Assembly: GCA_037447605.1 (NCBI GenBank)
Contig: CM074811.1
Span: 3,559,868 to 3,603,674 of the forward strand
Length of the DNA: 43,807 nucleotides
Direction of reading: 5' to 3'
Source of the DNA: Zygnema circumcarinatum
Lineage: Eukaryota; Streptophyta; Zygnematophyceae; Zygnematales; Zygnemataceae
This document shows, piece by piece, positions 21,887-32,826 of this stretch. The notes below the pieces were generated by a model that did no database searches, had not been told where the DNA came from, and was given only the letters and a program-made list of their open reading frames with translations. Both the position numbers and the translations under genes were made by a program. Numbering within the stretch: position 1 is the first letter of the stretch; the number at the start of each line of letters is the position of its first letter.

Positions 21887-24077
21887 CTACCGCCTGCCGC
21901 CTCCCCCTCCAACCTTGGCCCCTCCCTTGGGCACTGCTCGGACTCCTGCGCCCTTGCCAGCAGCCTTTGTGGCCTTTGCTGCAACCTCCGCCTTCTTCGC
22001 CTTCTTCTCGTCCTTGGTCTTCTTTATCCGCTCCTTGATCTCTCTGCAAAGCAATTCCATTGCACAGGAGGTTCATCAACTGCTGTATGACTTCTCTAGG
22101 CCAAGCTCTTCATATACACAAAATACAAACCATAACTCATGTCTCCATATCGGATAAGGGCGGCCCCCATGGCCACTCAACAGTAGACACTCCAACTTGC
22201 CTGGACACACCTGCCTGTCTCGGTTGCCTGCTGAAGAACAGTTGAGAGTCGTTACTATGAAAAACCCACTACAGCCGCAGATGGGCAAGCCTGCTAGATT
22301 CATAAGTTAGCTATGTTGGCTACCTAATTAACAAAAAGTTTCACAACCGTTATTCTTCTCATCTAGTCACGGCTCTCGATAATGTAAACTGTTACCATAA
22401 AGCACGTCGCGGTGAGACAACTGTGTCCGTCGTGGCTCCAATAGCTCTAAAAATTCAGTTATGCTAGGTCTATGTTGGAAAATCTGAGGACGCACTTTAA
22501 CTGGAGGCGCCGAGCAAGCAAACCCTAATCCTAACCCTAACCTTAGATAACAAAATAACACCTGACTCTTCCGCTGACCTAGCTCAGGTCAACATAAGGC
22601 TGTAGCATTGAAAGAGGATGTCAAGCCGCATACCGCAGAGCAGCTTCCCGAGCAGCAGCACGAACCTCCACCTTCTCAGTACGCTTCTTGTTGATCACTT
22701 CCAACGAGACACCAACAATCGAGCGGCTGTACGGTTTCGATGTCGTACGCCTCTTTTTCTTCACTCCCTCTGATTGCAGATCCTGCAGTCCATCCGCAAT
22801 AGACCACATCCTCAGTCCACTGCAGCTAAAGCCTGTCTGCTCAAAGAACACTCCAACGCGCAATGCCTTGGCATTTTTTTACTAGTGACTAACTGACATA
22901 CCCTGTAGGCATACATGTGCAAATGACTCAGAGGGATCGAGATATTGTGGGGTCAGTGAAGTAATCAGCCAATTAAAGGCATGCAATTTCCTATTTTATT
23001 ATAATGTCATGTAAGCAAAATCTTTCAACGCCTCTTCATGCGAAGTATGATAATTTGTTGTAAGCACTATCTTTCTGTTAATACTGCCACAATGCAACGG
23101 AGAATTAGCTCCGTAAGCAAGCCTAGGATGCCTTTCCGCAGCCCAATTGCAACCAAGAACTTAAACACACTATAGGCGATAGAAATTCCGATATGCATCC
23201 CAAAGCCCGCATTTTATACAGTAAAGCCGAGCCCAGCATTTATCCAAATCTCAAGAAACTACGAAGGATACTATATTCACGATGAAGGTTTGCAAGCTGC
23301 TATCCGTGAAATGATGCTTGTCATGTAGAAAAAAAACCGGCACAAGTGGAAAGGTTCATTTCGAAAGTCCAGGGAACCCTTACTAACCTTCTTGTGCTGC
23401 TTGCGGAAAAGCGCAGTCCATCGCAGCTTTGAAGGCTTCAACCGGTTATGAAAATACCTCTTGCATTTAGAATTCACAAAGAGGAAAACCTGCGAATCAT
23501 ACAACGACCAGGCAAACCGAGCTCATTTTCCTAAACATTCAGCAGAAGGAAAACGTATGCCGGCAGTTTTAAACGATGCCTGCCAAAAAGTAAGCAATGG
23601 AAGCGCAATGATAAAGGAATCATAGGTGGCTTCTGCCTGAATACTGACCTGTGAATCCGACCGAATAAAGCGGATGCCGCGCCCCGGGTAAATTTTCGCA
23701 CCGCTAAACCGGCAGAGCTCAGTCCTGCAAACCTCCACAGCTCCCACTCAACACGCAATAGAGCGAGCACTCTGCAACCACTGTCGACCACTTTTAGGTC
23801 ATGCAAAAGACAGAAGCAAAGACAGAAGCAACATGACGAGTATCTAACTTCATTCTCACGAGAACAAACTGCAAGGCCCATATGTGCCGAACCACTGCCC
23901 CCTACAAATTGGTCAGGATCTCCTTTCATTCATCCCTTAAATCCCTTCCAGGCTTTTCAATCCCGCGTTTTTCCCAGCCGTGAATTCCCGATAGACTATG
24001 TTTATCCCCCTCCCTGTCTTCAAGAAAGAGATGCACGTCTGCCATAGAGACGCCATGGAGCCTTACTTGAGAACCAT
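21887..24077 (-). CDS. RPL24: 60S ribosomal protein eL24
   Basis: Cytosolic large-subunit protein at the subunit interface. Exons in coding order: 24067-24077, 23649-23724, 23388-23489, 22634-22782, 21887-22043. They give 164 residues, exactly the Arabidopsis RPL24A length. The first coding exon is only 11 nt, encoding MVL and two bases of Lys; it follows a GCCGCC context and ends in a GTAAGG donor. Then come [20 protein letters not shown], the zinc-ribbon-derived eL24 start, [37 protein letters not shown] and [20 protein letters not shown]. The C-terminus ends in a Gly run (KVGGGGGRR). Every junction is in phase. It is divergent from COX6A and convergent with uS15m. Confidence 0.95.
22520..22542 (+). 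promoter_or_regulatory. Telomere-like repeat / telo-box in eL24 intron 4
   Basis: AAACCCTAA followed directly by TCCTAACCCTAACC. The first nine bases are a perfect telo-box. The rest resembles degenerate telomere repeats, so this may be a small interstitial telomeric insertion as well as a regulatory site. Confidence 0.45.
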
Positions 24078-24406
24078 GGCGGCTTGCAGAGCCGAGTCGG
24101 AGAGAACGCCTCAGGGGGAGGCGCGCTCCATAATAGGAGAGATTGGAGAAAAAAGACGGTTGAGATCTGCTCAATTTTAGATCGAACGGCTCTAATTCAC
24201 CAATTGTTTGAAGATACTGATTTTCTATAGTTTGATATTTCGATTTTTTAAAATGAGTACGTCGCGTTTGTTGGTCCGTTAGGGCAAGCGCGGATGACTC
24301 TGCCTGGCTCATCATCCGACAGAAAGTTGAATCCGTGGGCATCTCTTTCTCCCTCACTCATTTCTCTCTCTCCCTGCAGTTGCACTGACCTTATATTGTA
24401 GACAAT
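24078..24406. promoter_or_regulatory. Shared promoter region, eL24 and COX6A
   Basis: 329 bp separate the two head-to-head start codons. A pyrimidine-rich tract (24343-24376, TCTTTCTCC.. and TCTCTCTCTCCCTGCAG) precedes the COX6A ATG. Pyrimidine-rich leaders are usual for ribosomal-protein and OXPHOS genes. No TATA box is assigned. Confidence 0.45.
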
Positions 24407-25591
24407 ATGTCGTTCGCAGTGAGGGGAATCTCCCAGGGCCTGAAGCAGAAGGTGCTTGGCGCTGCTCCTGCACAGGTGGTGGGGAGGCGCTTCATGTCAG
24501 GAGGCTCTGACAAGTCTCACGACATAGGTGATTTATTTTCCTATGAATACACGGGCTGGAAAAATGTGTTTTATCTTCTATTGTGCAGCGATCGCTTCTT
24601 TGGTGTTACTGGGTGCTTCTCCTTCTTTTGTTAGTCGTCTATTTGGCTTGGTCGACGCGTTGAGAGGAACTTAGAGTTCTGTCTACCTTATCTGAGTCTT
24701 GCATGACTTTTGGTTCTCAGAGGAAACGATTAAATGGAGGAACATTACGGCTGTTGCATACGTCGGCTGCATTGCCATGGGAATCTACACCTTTGTCGGT
24801 GGGAGCGAGCATGGGCACGGACATCATGAGAAACCTGTACGTTATCTAACTAAAAACTGAATGATGCAATTTTTCCAATACGTGAAACCAGCAGGTTGCC
24901 TTTGAACATTCAATGTGTTGCAAGTCAGTTCAGTCAAACTAGTCGGCTTTTCTCATTACATTTCAACCTGTAGAGTTTCATTTTGCCCTTCGCGCAATGA
25001 GCAAGGGACTGGCCATCAAGAATGTTAACGATTATTCAATCGTTTTTGAGTCCTGCAGTTGCCTGGCATATTGCATTTTCAGTCTTGCTTTTCTTCTTGC
25101 TGCATGTGATGCAGTTATAGTTCAAGCGGTTAGAACGGCCTTCTCTAAAAGCGAGGCGCTATTTTAGCAAGTTGTGCACGCTAATTGAGGAACGCTCGCT
25201 TATCTGCGTTTTTGGTTTTGCCGTCTATTTTGCATTGGATGAGCAGTGCATGACCTAACTTAAGTGTGATGTGTTTCAGCCATATCCTTATCTGCACATC
25301 CGGAACAAGGAGTTTCCCTGGGGTAAGGTCTATCGTCCTCCTTCCATTCCTGATGCTGATTCTTTTTGAGCTTTGCTGTCAAGGCCATGAAATCGCAACT
25401 TTTTTTTAAACAGCAGTCTAGGTAGCTGCAAATGTTGTACTTTATACCAACTTCCTTCCTCAACAGGCCAATGACATTTTTTTCGGTACAGCAGTCTAGT
25501 CCAAGGTCATGTGTCTCACAGGCGTGTAGAGGTGGTGCTTGATGCAGGACCATGTGGCCTCTTTGAGTGGGATTGCAAGGCTCACGAGTAA
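24407..25591 (+). CDS. COX6A: Cytochrome c oxidase subunit 6a
   Basis: Nuclear-encoded single-span subunit of mitochondrial complex IV, at the dimer interface. Exons: 24407-24527, 24721-24836, 25280-25322, 25548-25591, all in phase, giving 107 residues. Residues 1-35 form a presequence (GISQGLKQKVLGAAPAQ, VGRRFMSGG). ETIKWRNITAVAYVGCIAMG opens the membrane helix. A His-rich stretch, EHGHGHHEKP, follows, then the family signature YPYLHIRNKEFPWG, which spans the third exon. GLFEWDCKAHE closes the protein, matching the conserved WG-x-x-x-LFE end. It is divergent from eL24. Confidence 0.95.
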
Positions 25592-26698
25592 ATCTCTATG
25601 GCCGAGAGCAAAGATATATTGTTTCGTACCGAGGGATTGGCTGGTGCGGCCAAACTGCAGCAGCTGGACTACCACGCATATGTAAAGTCTTTTTCTTCTT
25701 TGTTAATGTTCAGGCTCCCCTAAGAGAGAACGCGTTTCTTACTCCGCCATTGCTACGCTCATGCTGCCAGCTTGAACTTCAACATTCTGCCTCTGCATGT
25801 CTCCGCAGCATAGATTGGTTTTATGACAGAAACATCTGCATGCGGTGGCGTGTTTCCATTTGAAGTTTCTTTCTGAAATTGACGTGTGGAAAGGAACTTG
25901 AGTCACCAATGCTAACAGTTCAAGTGTATAATCTAATGTTTGACGCTAAAAAGGTGTCTAGCCAAGCTGTGTGAAGCCTGTGTTAAAGTTGTCTTGCTGA
26001 CTCATGAAGTGAACCTCCGCATGAGTGATACGCAATCTTTCCTTCTTCCCTTTGTCGTTCTGTGAATACCTTGCTCCTTTTTTCGGCCCCTCGCCCTCAC
26101 TTATAAAGCCAAACACAATGCGGAAATTCCCATTCCCCTGTTCCAGTGCTGAACAATGGTGCAACTTTGGAATGTGCAACCAACCATACAGCAAGGACGC
26201 GTTAAAAAAAACAGATGTCGATTTGTTTCTTTTCTCCCTTTTTCGTATTTCATGTCGATCTGAGGATGAAACGCGACTCATTTGAAAAGTAACAGCAGAT
26301 GCAGAATTATCTCCTACAATGACGAATCCATAGGGGGATTCAGACTTTGACCATCGCCAAATCGATGAAGCAGGCCTGTCGGGCGAGCATTAGCTAGGTA
26401 CGCATTTCGGTACGGTTGGGTACGGCAGAGCCCCGGATCCCCACCCGGAATTCGTACACGAAAGCAGTGACTTTTAGTATAAGTTTCCCGATCTTAGCTT
26501 CTTTCGATTGTGCTTAGGTCCTTTGCGACCCGTCCCTCGTGATTCCACATTATGCTTTTGTCCATGTATATTTGATGGCCTTGCCATGGTGAGTTCAATG
26601 AAATTTTCCCCTTATACTAAAATAATTAAGGAATTAGGGAATTTAGTACGCGATGGTCAATGTCTGACTCCCCCTATTTATCCCCAAGAAAAAGGCAC
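25592..26698. other. Intergenic region, no gene seen
   Basis: Contains the COX6A 3' UTR and about 1 kb with no supported gene. Open frames here are short and of unlike composition on the two strands. 26600-26700 is AT-rich and leads into the tRNA terminator. Confidence 0.5.
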
Positions 26699-26705
26699 AA
26701 AAAAA
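26699..26705 (-). terminator. RNA polymerase III terminator of tRNA-Thr
   Basis: Seven consecutive T on the minus strand, starting 15 nt after the 3' end of the tRNA gene. This is the standard Pol III stop signal. Confidence 0.75.
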
Positions 26706-26720
26706 CCAAATGCATACTTA

Positions 26721-26791
26721 GCTCCTGCGGAGGATTGAACTCCGGACCTTTCGCTTACGAAGCGAACGCACTACCACTGTGCTACAGAAGC
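26721..26791 (-). tRNA. tRNA-Thr (anticodon CGU)
   Basis: Reads ACG codons. On the minus strand the 71-nt sequence folds into a full cloverleaf. The acceptor stem is GCTTCTG/CAGGAGC with one T-G pair, the D arm GCAC-AGTGGTA-GTGC, the anticodon arm TTCGC-TTCGTAA-GCGAA with CGT at positions 26759-26757, the variable loop AGGTC, and the T arm CGGAG-TTCAATC-CTCCG. There is no intron and no encoded CCA, as in nuclear genes. Pol III terminator T-run just downstream. Confidence 0.92.
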
Positions 26792-26901
26792 TGCCGGCTC
26801 TTGCGGAAAATTCCTTTTTTCTCATAACCTACGTCACTCTCCCCTTCTCTTTGCCTCCCTCCCCCGGCCAAGGGCGTGCAGACGGGCCTCCCTCCGGTAT
26901 C

Positions 26902-27688
26902 ATGCCGCCCTCGCTCGTGGGGCGAGCGCCCCATGGCGACTATGGCGACAACCCTTTCGCCTTCATGATGCATTGCGACGCCTTCTCAGCCGCCTGGCTG
27001 CCGCAACCAGGTATTGGACTGGACTGACTCATCTGCGCTTTTTGTCTGGTGTTTGTTTAGAACTGGCGGCGTAATCATTCTACAGTTGTTTGTTTTTAGT
27101 TTTTGCATACCGGCTTCGATAGTCCTCTTCTGTAATCGAGCTGCATGTCCATTTTTTTCTCCTTTTTTGTTTGCTGAGAACGTAATGGGTGCTATCTGCG
27201 CTTAGGTCTTCTAGGAGTGTTGGTTCTGCAGCGGTGGAACCCTTTTGTTCGCTCTGATTCTATAACAGTGGCTACCGTAAAGCTCGAGCATCTATCATGT
27301 ATGCATACTGAGCCTTGTTGACGAGGAGTTAGTACGACCAGGTGCTTGTGTCATATTGCGTCATTCTGTACCTGGAAACTGAAGGACAGCAAGAACCTTA
27401 CACTTCTATGACTCTGAAACATCTTGGCTTCGAAGAAATCATTTTGCATGCATACAAGCTGTATTCTAACTCTCTTTGAGTTACGAATGTGCATAACGAT
27501 GAATGTGGAAGTTTACTGAAGGCCATATATGCATTGGCGCAGACCCGCAGGAAGTGCAGTTCATGGCCCAGCGAGTTGTGGAGTCGCAAGTCGTTCCTCC
27601 TGACCGCGCAGAAAGCGTCGCGGCGGCTCTTGTACAGGGGATTGGCGCGGTGTTAGCACTAGCAAGGAGAGTGCAGAGGAATGGATAA
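26902..27688 (+). CDS. Unrecognised 84-residue protein, two exons
   Basis: Function not recognised. Exons 26902-27010 and 27543-27688 join in phase (CCA G|GT ... CAG|AC). The protein begins MPPSLVGRAPHGDYGDNPFA, contains MMHCDAFSAAWLPQPDPQEV, and ends in a probable amphipathic helix (RAESVAAALVQGIGAVLALA then RRVQ). It has no signal peptide and a weakly hydrophobic C-terminal helix. GC content is well above the flanking DNA in both exons, which supports coding. An in-frame upstream ATG (26779) overlaps the tRNA gene and is rejected. A second open frame of 47 codons starts 3 nt after the stop (27691-27834) and might be a leader-like artefact or a second product. Confidence 0.5.
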
Positions 27689-28706
27689 GGATGGCTCCTC
27701 ACTTCAGGGGCTCGCTAATCTTGGACAGAATCTCTGGAGGCCTCAAACGCACTTTTGGTGTTCATCCAAGATTTGCAGCCAAGATCTGGGAGTCGTTTGA
27801 GAATGGAGACCTCCGTGCAAACTGCAATTCATGAGCAGTTGGATCAACAGTGTAATTTTCTGGTGCGCGTGTAAATACCAACCTTGTAGCACATTGATGC
27901 CTTAGTTCACTGTATTCCTGCAATTTATACTGTATGCGTGTTAGGAGTACGACATTTCTTTCTTGCTGGCGTAGCAGCAGTTTGGGACCCTATTTCCTAT
28001 ATATCAAACGAGTACGTTACTTTGTAGCGAAGGGGAGGCAACTGCAGTTAAGCTTAGTTTTCCTGGAAACGAATTGGTGAGCTCTCTTCGAAATTGGAGA
28101 TGATTGTGCCTTCACTGTTCAACCCAGATGGACTGTGGGATAGAACAACCACATTCTTGACATCTACCCGTATGGGTGTTTCAACACCATGCCATGCGAT
28201 TGTGCAATGATCTGCAATGATCTGATCCCTTTGATTTGCAAACCGAAAACCAAGGTCTTGTCCATGTTGTAAGTTTATCCAGAGCTCAACTCAGTTTTTG
28301 CAAGAACCGACGATTTTGTGCTTCTTTTCAAAGGAAAAGGACATGGCTGGCGCCCTTCTGTACTTCTCCACCAAAAGGCTTCACATGAATTGGATATAAG
28401 CATCCGAATGCTCCAACTCTCCTCCAAAGGCATCGCAGAAAGGCGTCAGAACAAGAGTGGGCGGAAAAGTAGAACTAAGTACAAGCAAGTCATCTTTCCC
28501 GATAGACTATGTACGGGCGGCTGAAGGAGCGTAGCATCAAGGAGCAGGAGAATCAGGAGGCAACCCCTGCAGTGGAAGCCCATATGTACAAAGGGAGAGC
28601 TAAAACGCTATAATGCTTGGAAGTTCACTGCTTTACAAAACCATTCTATTGCCCTTCCTCCTCTATGCCTGTACATGTCTCCAGTCCGAGTGTACCGGAT
28701 AGGCTT
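27689..28706. other. Intergenic region with one small open frame
   Basis: 27691-27834 (+) is an open frame of 47 codons beginning MAPHFRGSLILDRISGG; it is of even composition but unrecognised and could be 3' UTR. 27835-28640 has no supported feature. The open frame at 28318-28524 lacks any similarity I can name. Confidence 0.35.
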
Positions 28707-28948
28707 TCAAGGTGAAAGCGGAGTGCCCACCAGCAGGTGCAGCTGCAGCGACACGCAAACGGCCCCGAGGACGGCAAACAGCCCCACGTAGCGGCCCATG
28801 GCGGCCTGCAGCCAGAAGCGCCTGCTCTGCGCCCCCTGGCATGCCACAGCTCCGAGAGTGAGCCCACTCCCGCTGACGGCTCAGAAATGTCCATGTCCAT
28901 AGGGTGGCATGGGCCCCTTGCGGTACAGGACTCACTCACTGGATACAT
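28707..28948 (-). CDS. Possible 45-residue single-span membrane protein
   Basis: Not firmly recognised. A two-exon model (28940-28948, then 28707-28835) encodes MYPGAQSRRFWLQAAMGRYV, then a hydrophobic helix (GLFAVLGAVCVSLQLHLLVG) and a short end, TPLSP. The donor CCA|GTGAGT and acceptor CCAG are consistent and in phase. The MYPG start, basic N-terminus and single helix recall the small plant mitochondrial import subunit TOM6 (which starts MFPG), but the match is weak. Alternatively the first exon extends upstream (in-frame REDQETALRAMYP after an acceptor near 28980), making this the tail of a larger tail-anchored protein. The plus strand is also open here. Confidence 0.35.
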
Positions 28949-29392
28949 GGCTCGTAATGCAGTTTCTTGGTCCTCCCGCCTGAGATTAGGTCATGTACTC
29001 CAGAACATTACGGTGCATATATTTTCAAGAGGAGATAAACGGCGGACGACGATAAGGCAGTAAATGGCACTCAATAGTCGTAAAGGTTAAAGGCATGAAT
29101 AACAAGATGCTAGACCCTTCAGTATAAAGCTAGGTGTGGGAGATGCAACGACAGCACAAAATTGCGCTTGAATCAAATGTAATGACTACCCGTACTTCAG
29201 TATGAGGAACCTAGCTTCACTACATTTAGCCTTACAATGAGCTTGCTGGTTGCAGCACACACTTGAACTCTGTGGCACTGCATTCAGCAGGTCATCCGGT
29301 ACACACACAGCTCTTCACACGGTCTGCAGCAAGATAATGGGGTTGGAGGACCTTTCGGCTCTTTCTCTCCACCTCATTACTATCAAGCAGGT
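28949..29392. other. Intergenic region, no gene seen
   Basis: Probable 3' UTR of the PPR-SMR gene on the minus strand and the upstream region of the small minus-strand gene. No repeats or RNA genes are evident. Confidence 0.45.
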
Positions 29393-32300
29393 TTAGCTTT
29401 GCTCCCCCAGCCATCCCTTCAGACCATGTTTTGGGCGACTAACCTCCACCCTCCTGCGATATTCTGCTATGGCGCTTGGCCCCACCCAAACACGACCCTT
29501 GTTGGACTCCAACTGGGCGTAATGCATCCTGTCCATGGGTCACATAATTGATGTGAGACCTATGGATGAAGCTACGTCTGAAATCAATAAGTCAAATCAA
29601 ATCAGTTTCAACAAGCATCAGGCAAGCAGATGATTTCAAAACAAAGCAACTTTGACTGCAGTTCATCCTCCATTTGCTTGAATATATTTGTCACGTACCC
29701 TAGTTGGGATAGCTGCTCCAAAATGGATGCTTGCACCACAGAGATACGGTTGTGACTCCCCCTGCAACGTGAAGGGAGAGTGTGCGAGCAACCGATCATA
29801 CAAAGAAATCCAAACAGAGGTCGGGCTTCATAAGAACATTAACCGAAGGTAATCTGCCACTGAAGAGGTATCTCCCCAAGCAGGGCAGGTTCTACAGCAA
29901 TGGGCAGACACTGAAGGTGCAAAGGGCGTGACATGTGCAGTTTTCATTGATAGGGAGGAAATATTAAATTTCCGATGCATTAAGCCCGCGTTAAGAGAGC
30001 CTGAAGTCATCTGCTACATGCCATGCTCTTCAAGTTTGAAAATAGGGCCTGACTCTTCAGGTACATTGGCCAGGGAGGGCAAGGAAAACTGTACTCACCT
30101 GCCTACACCTGTGATAATAACAAGCCCCTCAGTCTCATCTGCATCATCGTGATCCACCAAACCCAACCTCTTGCTGTGAACTGGTCTATGTTTGCCAAAA
30201 TCTCGCGAAAAAAGGTGCTCCTCCTTTGCTTTCAATGATCTCAGCTGAATGGATAATCATTCTAGGGACTACGAACGTGTTCTCTCTGTCAAAGTTTCAC
30301 ATGATAGTTGCCAGCCAGACGTCTACAATCCTAAATCCAGCTTTCTTCGTCCTGGATGAAATTCTTGCTTTTTGTGATCGCAAAAAGTACCTCTTGGTTC
30401 CGTGGAGGAGAGAAGCAACTGCTCCAAAGACTGGGAGAGAAGAATCCTGCACAGCCATTCAACCACACCCACAACATTGTCACCTGTATCCGCAGCCAAA
30501 CAGATAAGCACGCACCTCAAATCCAAGAAATTATACCTACCACCCGCGCAGGATGTATTGCTTGCTCTTCTCGACTGAATTCGCAGCGACTTTTCTGTCA
30601 GTTTGGCAAATGCCTACCTGCTCTCCACAGCCGAGTAGCCATGCAGGTCCAGCATGCGATACAAGCCGCAAGCGAGAGAGCCGGCTGCCTCTGTCACGCG
30701 TAACCTCACTTCCCTATCTCCTCGTTTAGAGAGTTGTCTGAACTTTGGAGTGTTTGCTGCCCTCCAAGACTTAGCATGCAGGGTGGTCACGCTGTCACAC
30801 GAGGGGGGCTCCTTCAGGCTGCCCGGGCTGTGTTTTTCCTCTTTAATTCCGGAAGACGTGAAGGTCTCTGACGGTGAAGTAAAGTGTGCAGTTCTCTTAT
30901 CGCCATTCTCCCTGTCTGTACAGCGCTTCCTATCTCTATCTTCATAAAGCATGTCTTGTGAAGTCATGCGTTCTACATTCGATATCAGTCCACTGGCAGC
31001 ATCCTTTCCCTCTTCTCTACTATGACTCAGTCCCATTTCCTCCCTTGACCGCCTTTCTGCAGGGCTTCCCTTGGTTGACGGGCTGCTTTGCTGCTGCAAC
31101 AGTGAATGCTTAGTGGCGGATGATGTAGCGATGCAGCTTTCAAGTTCATGCCAGAGATCTGCAGGCAGTGTTGGCAAGTGTCGGAAGGCAGTCATAAGGG
31201 TACTCCGCGTTACCTGACCTTCCAGGGTAAAATTCAGTAAATGATGTCAATAAAAAAAAAACATGCTTTTAAAGCATGTAATGTCGACATAAGCCCGAAA
31301 CCGGACCATTACTCCATACCATCCCCAAAGCCCGTAATCTGGAGCTGGTCAAGAGATTACCTTATCAGGAGCCATCCCTGCTGCTTTCATAGACTCCCAC
31401 AAGGCCAGTGCTGCATCAGTATCTCCTTTACGAGCATATGCGTCTAGAATTGTGTTGTACGTTATGAGGTCGGGTTTTATTCCGTGAATCTTCATATCTT
31501 GCAGTAGTCGAAAAGCGCCATCAGGCTCTGCTGCTTTCGCAAAGGCCGCAACTAAAGTGTTGTACGTTGTCTGCAGGAAGGAGAATCAGAAACAGCAGTC
31601 AGAGCTCCAGAATTTCTGATCAAAAGAGACAAAAATATTTCTGTCCCAATGCTGATACACGCCAATCGAAATTCTCTAGAGAGCGCCATAAACATTATTC
31701 TTGGGTACATTATTTCTAAGCTTATTGGGTTTAAATTAAAAAAAATAGTGTGGCCCCCACATTGCTGGAAATGCTAGATAGCCAAACAAACAGTTTCATT
31801 TCGATACAAGATGCAAAAGTTGTGTGGTTATATGTAATGTCATTTCTTTGTTAAATTCATTTAAAGAAAGTGAAAAGAAATCATGCATAAATTGGGGTTG
31901 CATAAATTTGTACGGGCTCCGACATGTTTATCGAAGGTTACATAAACCAGTGTGGCCCACAGTCTTGAGCACACACTCACTGCACGCATACTAAATGTGA
32001 TGGCCAGTGTATATGACTCACTGATCCGGGAAAAGCTCGCAGCACGAGTGCATGCAATTGGGCGGAATGAGCTCACCAAGTTTGGCGGCACATTGCTTTC
32101 CTTCATCTTTTCGAGCACTCCCAAGGCCTTACCAACGTGGCCCTGCCTCGCCCAGGCGTGCATGAGTGCATTCATGGTCACGACGCTCGGTTGCATGCCC
32201 TGTGAAGCCATAGACGAAACAACGCCCGCAGCTTCTTGCGGATAACCTCCTTTTCCAAGCACTGAAATCATGGCGGAGAACACGTGCTGATTAGGGTGAA

Positions 32301-32826
32301 GGCCACAGACTTCCAGCTCTTTGAACAGCCTGCGAGCACGCAATACTTGGTCCTCCGTGACATTGGATGAGCCACACAGCGCAATGCGGGCAGTAAACAT
32401 CCAGAGCATCGGCCGCCCTCCCGCAGCATTATAGCGCTTCACAAGAGACTCCGTTCGACGTTGCTGGCGACGCGCGACAGCCTCTTTAATCGCTGCCAGC
32501 AGCTGAGGAAAGGAGAGGCTTTCTTCAAATTTTCGTCCCGAATCCCACTCCTCTCTCTTGCTGCTCTCGTCCTCTCGAACATCATTCGAAATTCTTGCAG
32601 AGGAAGCGAAGAACTTCCAGGGAGGACACGACGCGTTCCACGAGTTCAAGCCATGGCTCCTTTCCTGCAACAAAGAATGTAGGGCAGCGGGGATTCCGAG
32701 GTCAGCAAGCCCTGGCGGGACGACGCGCGCGTGCGGGGGCGCCATGGCGGCGAGCAGGGCGCGCCTTGCCCTTGCGGCGGCCATGGCGGGAGCTCGCATG
32801 GACTGTCCATGGCGGAACATGGCCAT
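29393..32826 (-). CDS. PPR-SMR protein, organelle-targeted
   Basis: Pentatricopeptide-repeat RNA-binding protein with a C-terminal SMR (MutS2-related) domain; relatives act on organelle RNA or transcription. Exons in coding order: 32077-32826, 31361-31570, 30618-31213, 30391-30446, 30099-30180, 29699-29761, 29393-29528, giving 630 residues. The N-terminus MAMFRHGQSMRAPAMAAARA is basic and Ala-rich, as in a mitochondrial or plastid presequence. About five P-type PPR motifs follow (residues 215-335), such as PSVVTMNALMHAWARQGHVG and PDLITYNTILDAYARKGDTD. A charged linker of roughly 170 residues leads to the SMR domain (about 508-625): LDLHGYS, then LVIITGVGRGSHNR, and NKGRVWVGPSAIAEYRRR. The SMR domain is assembled from five exons, three of them only 56, 82 and 63 nt. 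The open frame continues upstream of the chosen ATG only through a repeat, so 32826 is preferred. Confidence 0.82.

Noticed and set aside
26721-26791. tRNA-derived SINE instead of a tRNA gene
   Set aside because: All stems pair well and the Pol III terminator follows within 15 nt with no SINE body, so a genuine tRNA gene is more likely.
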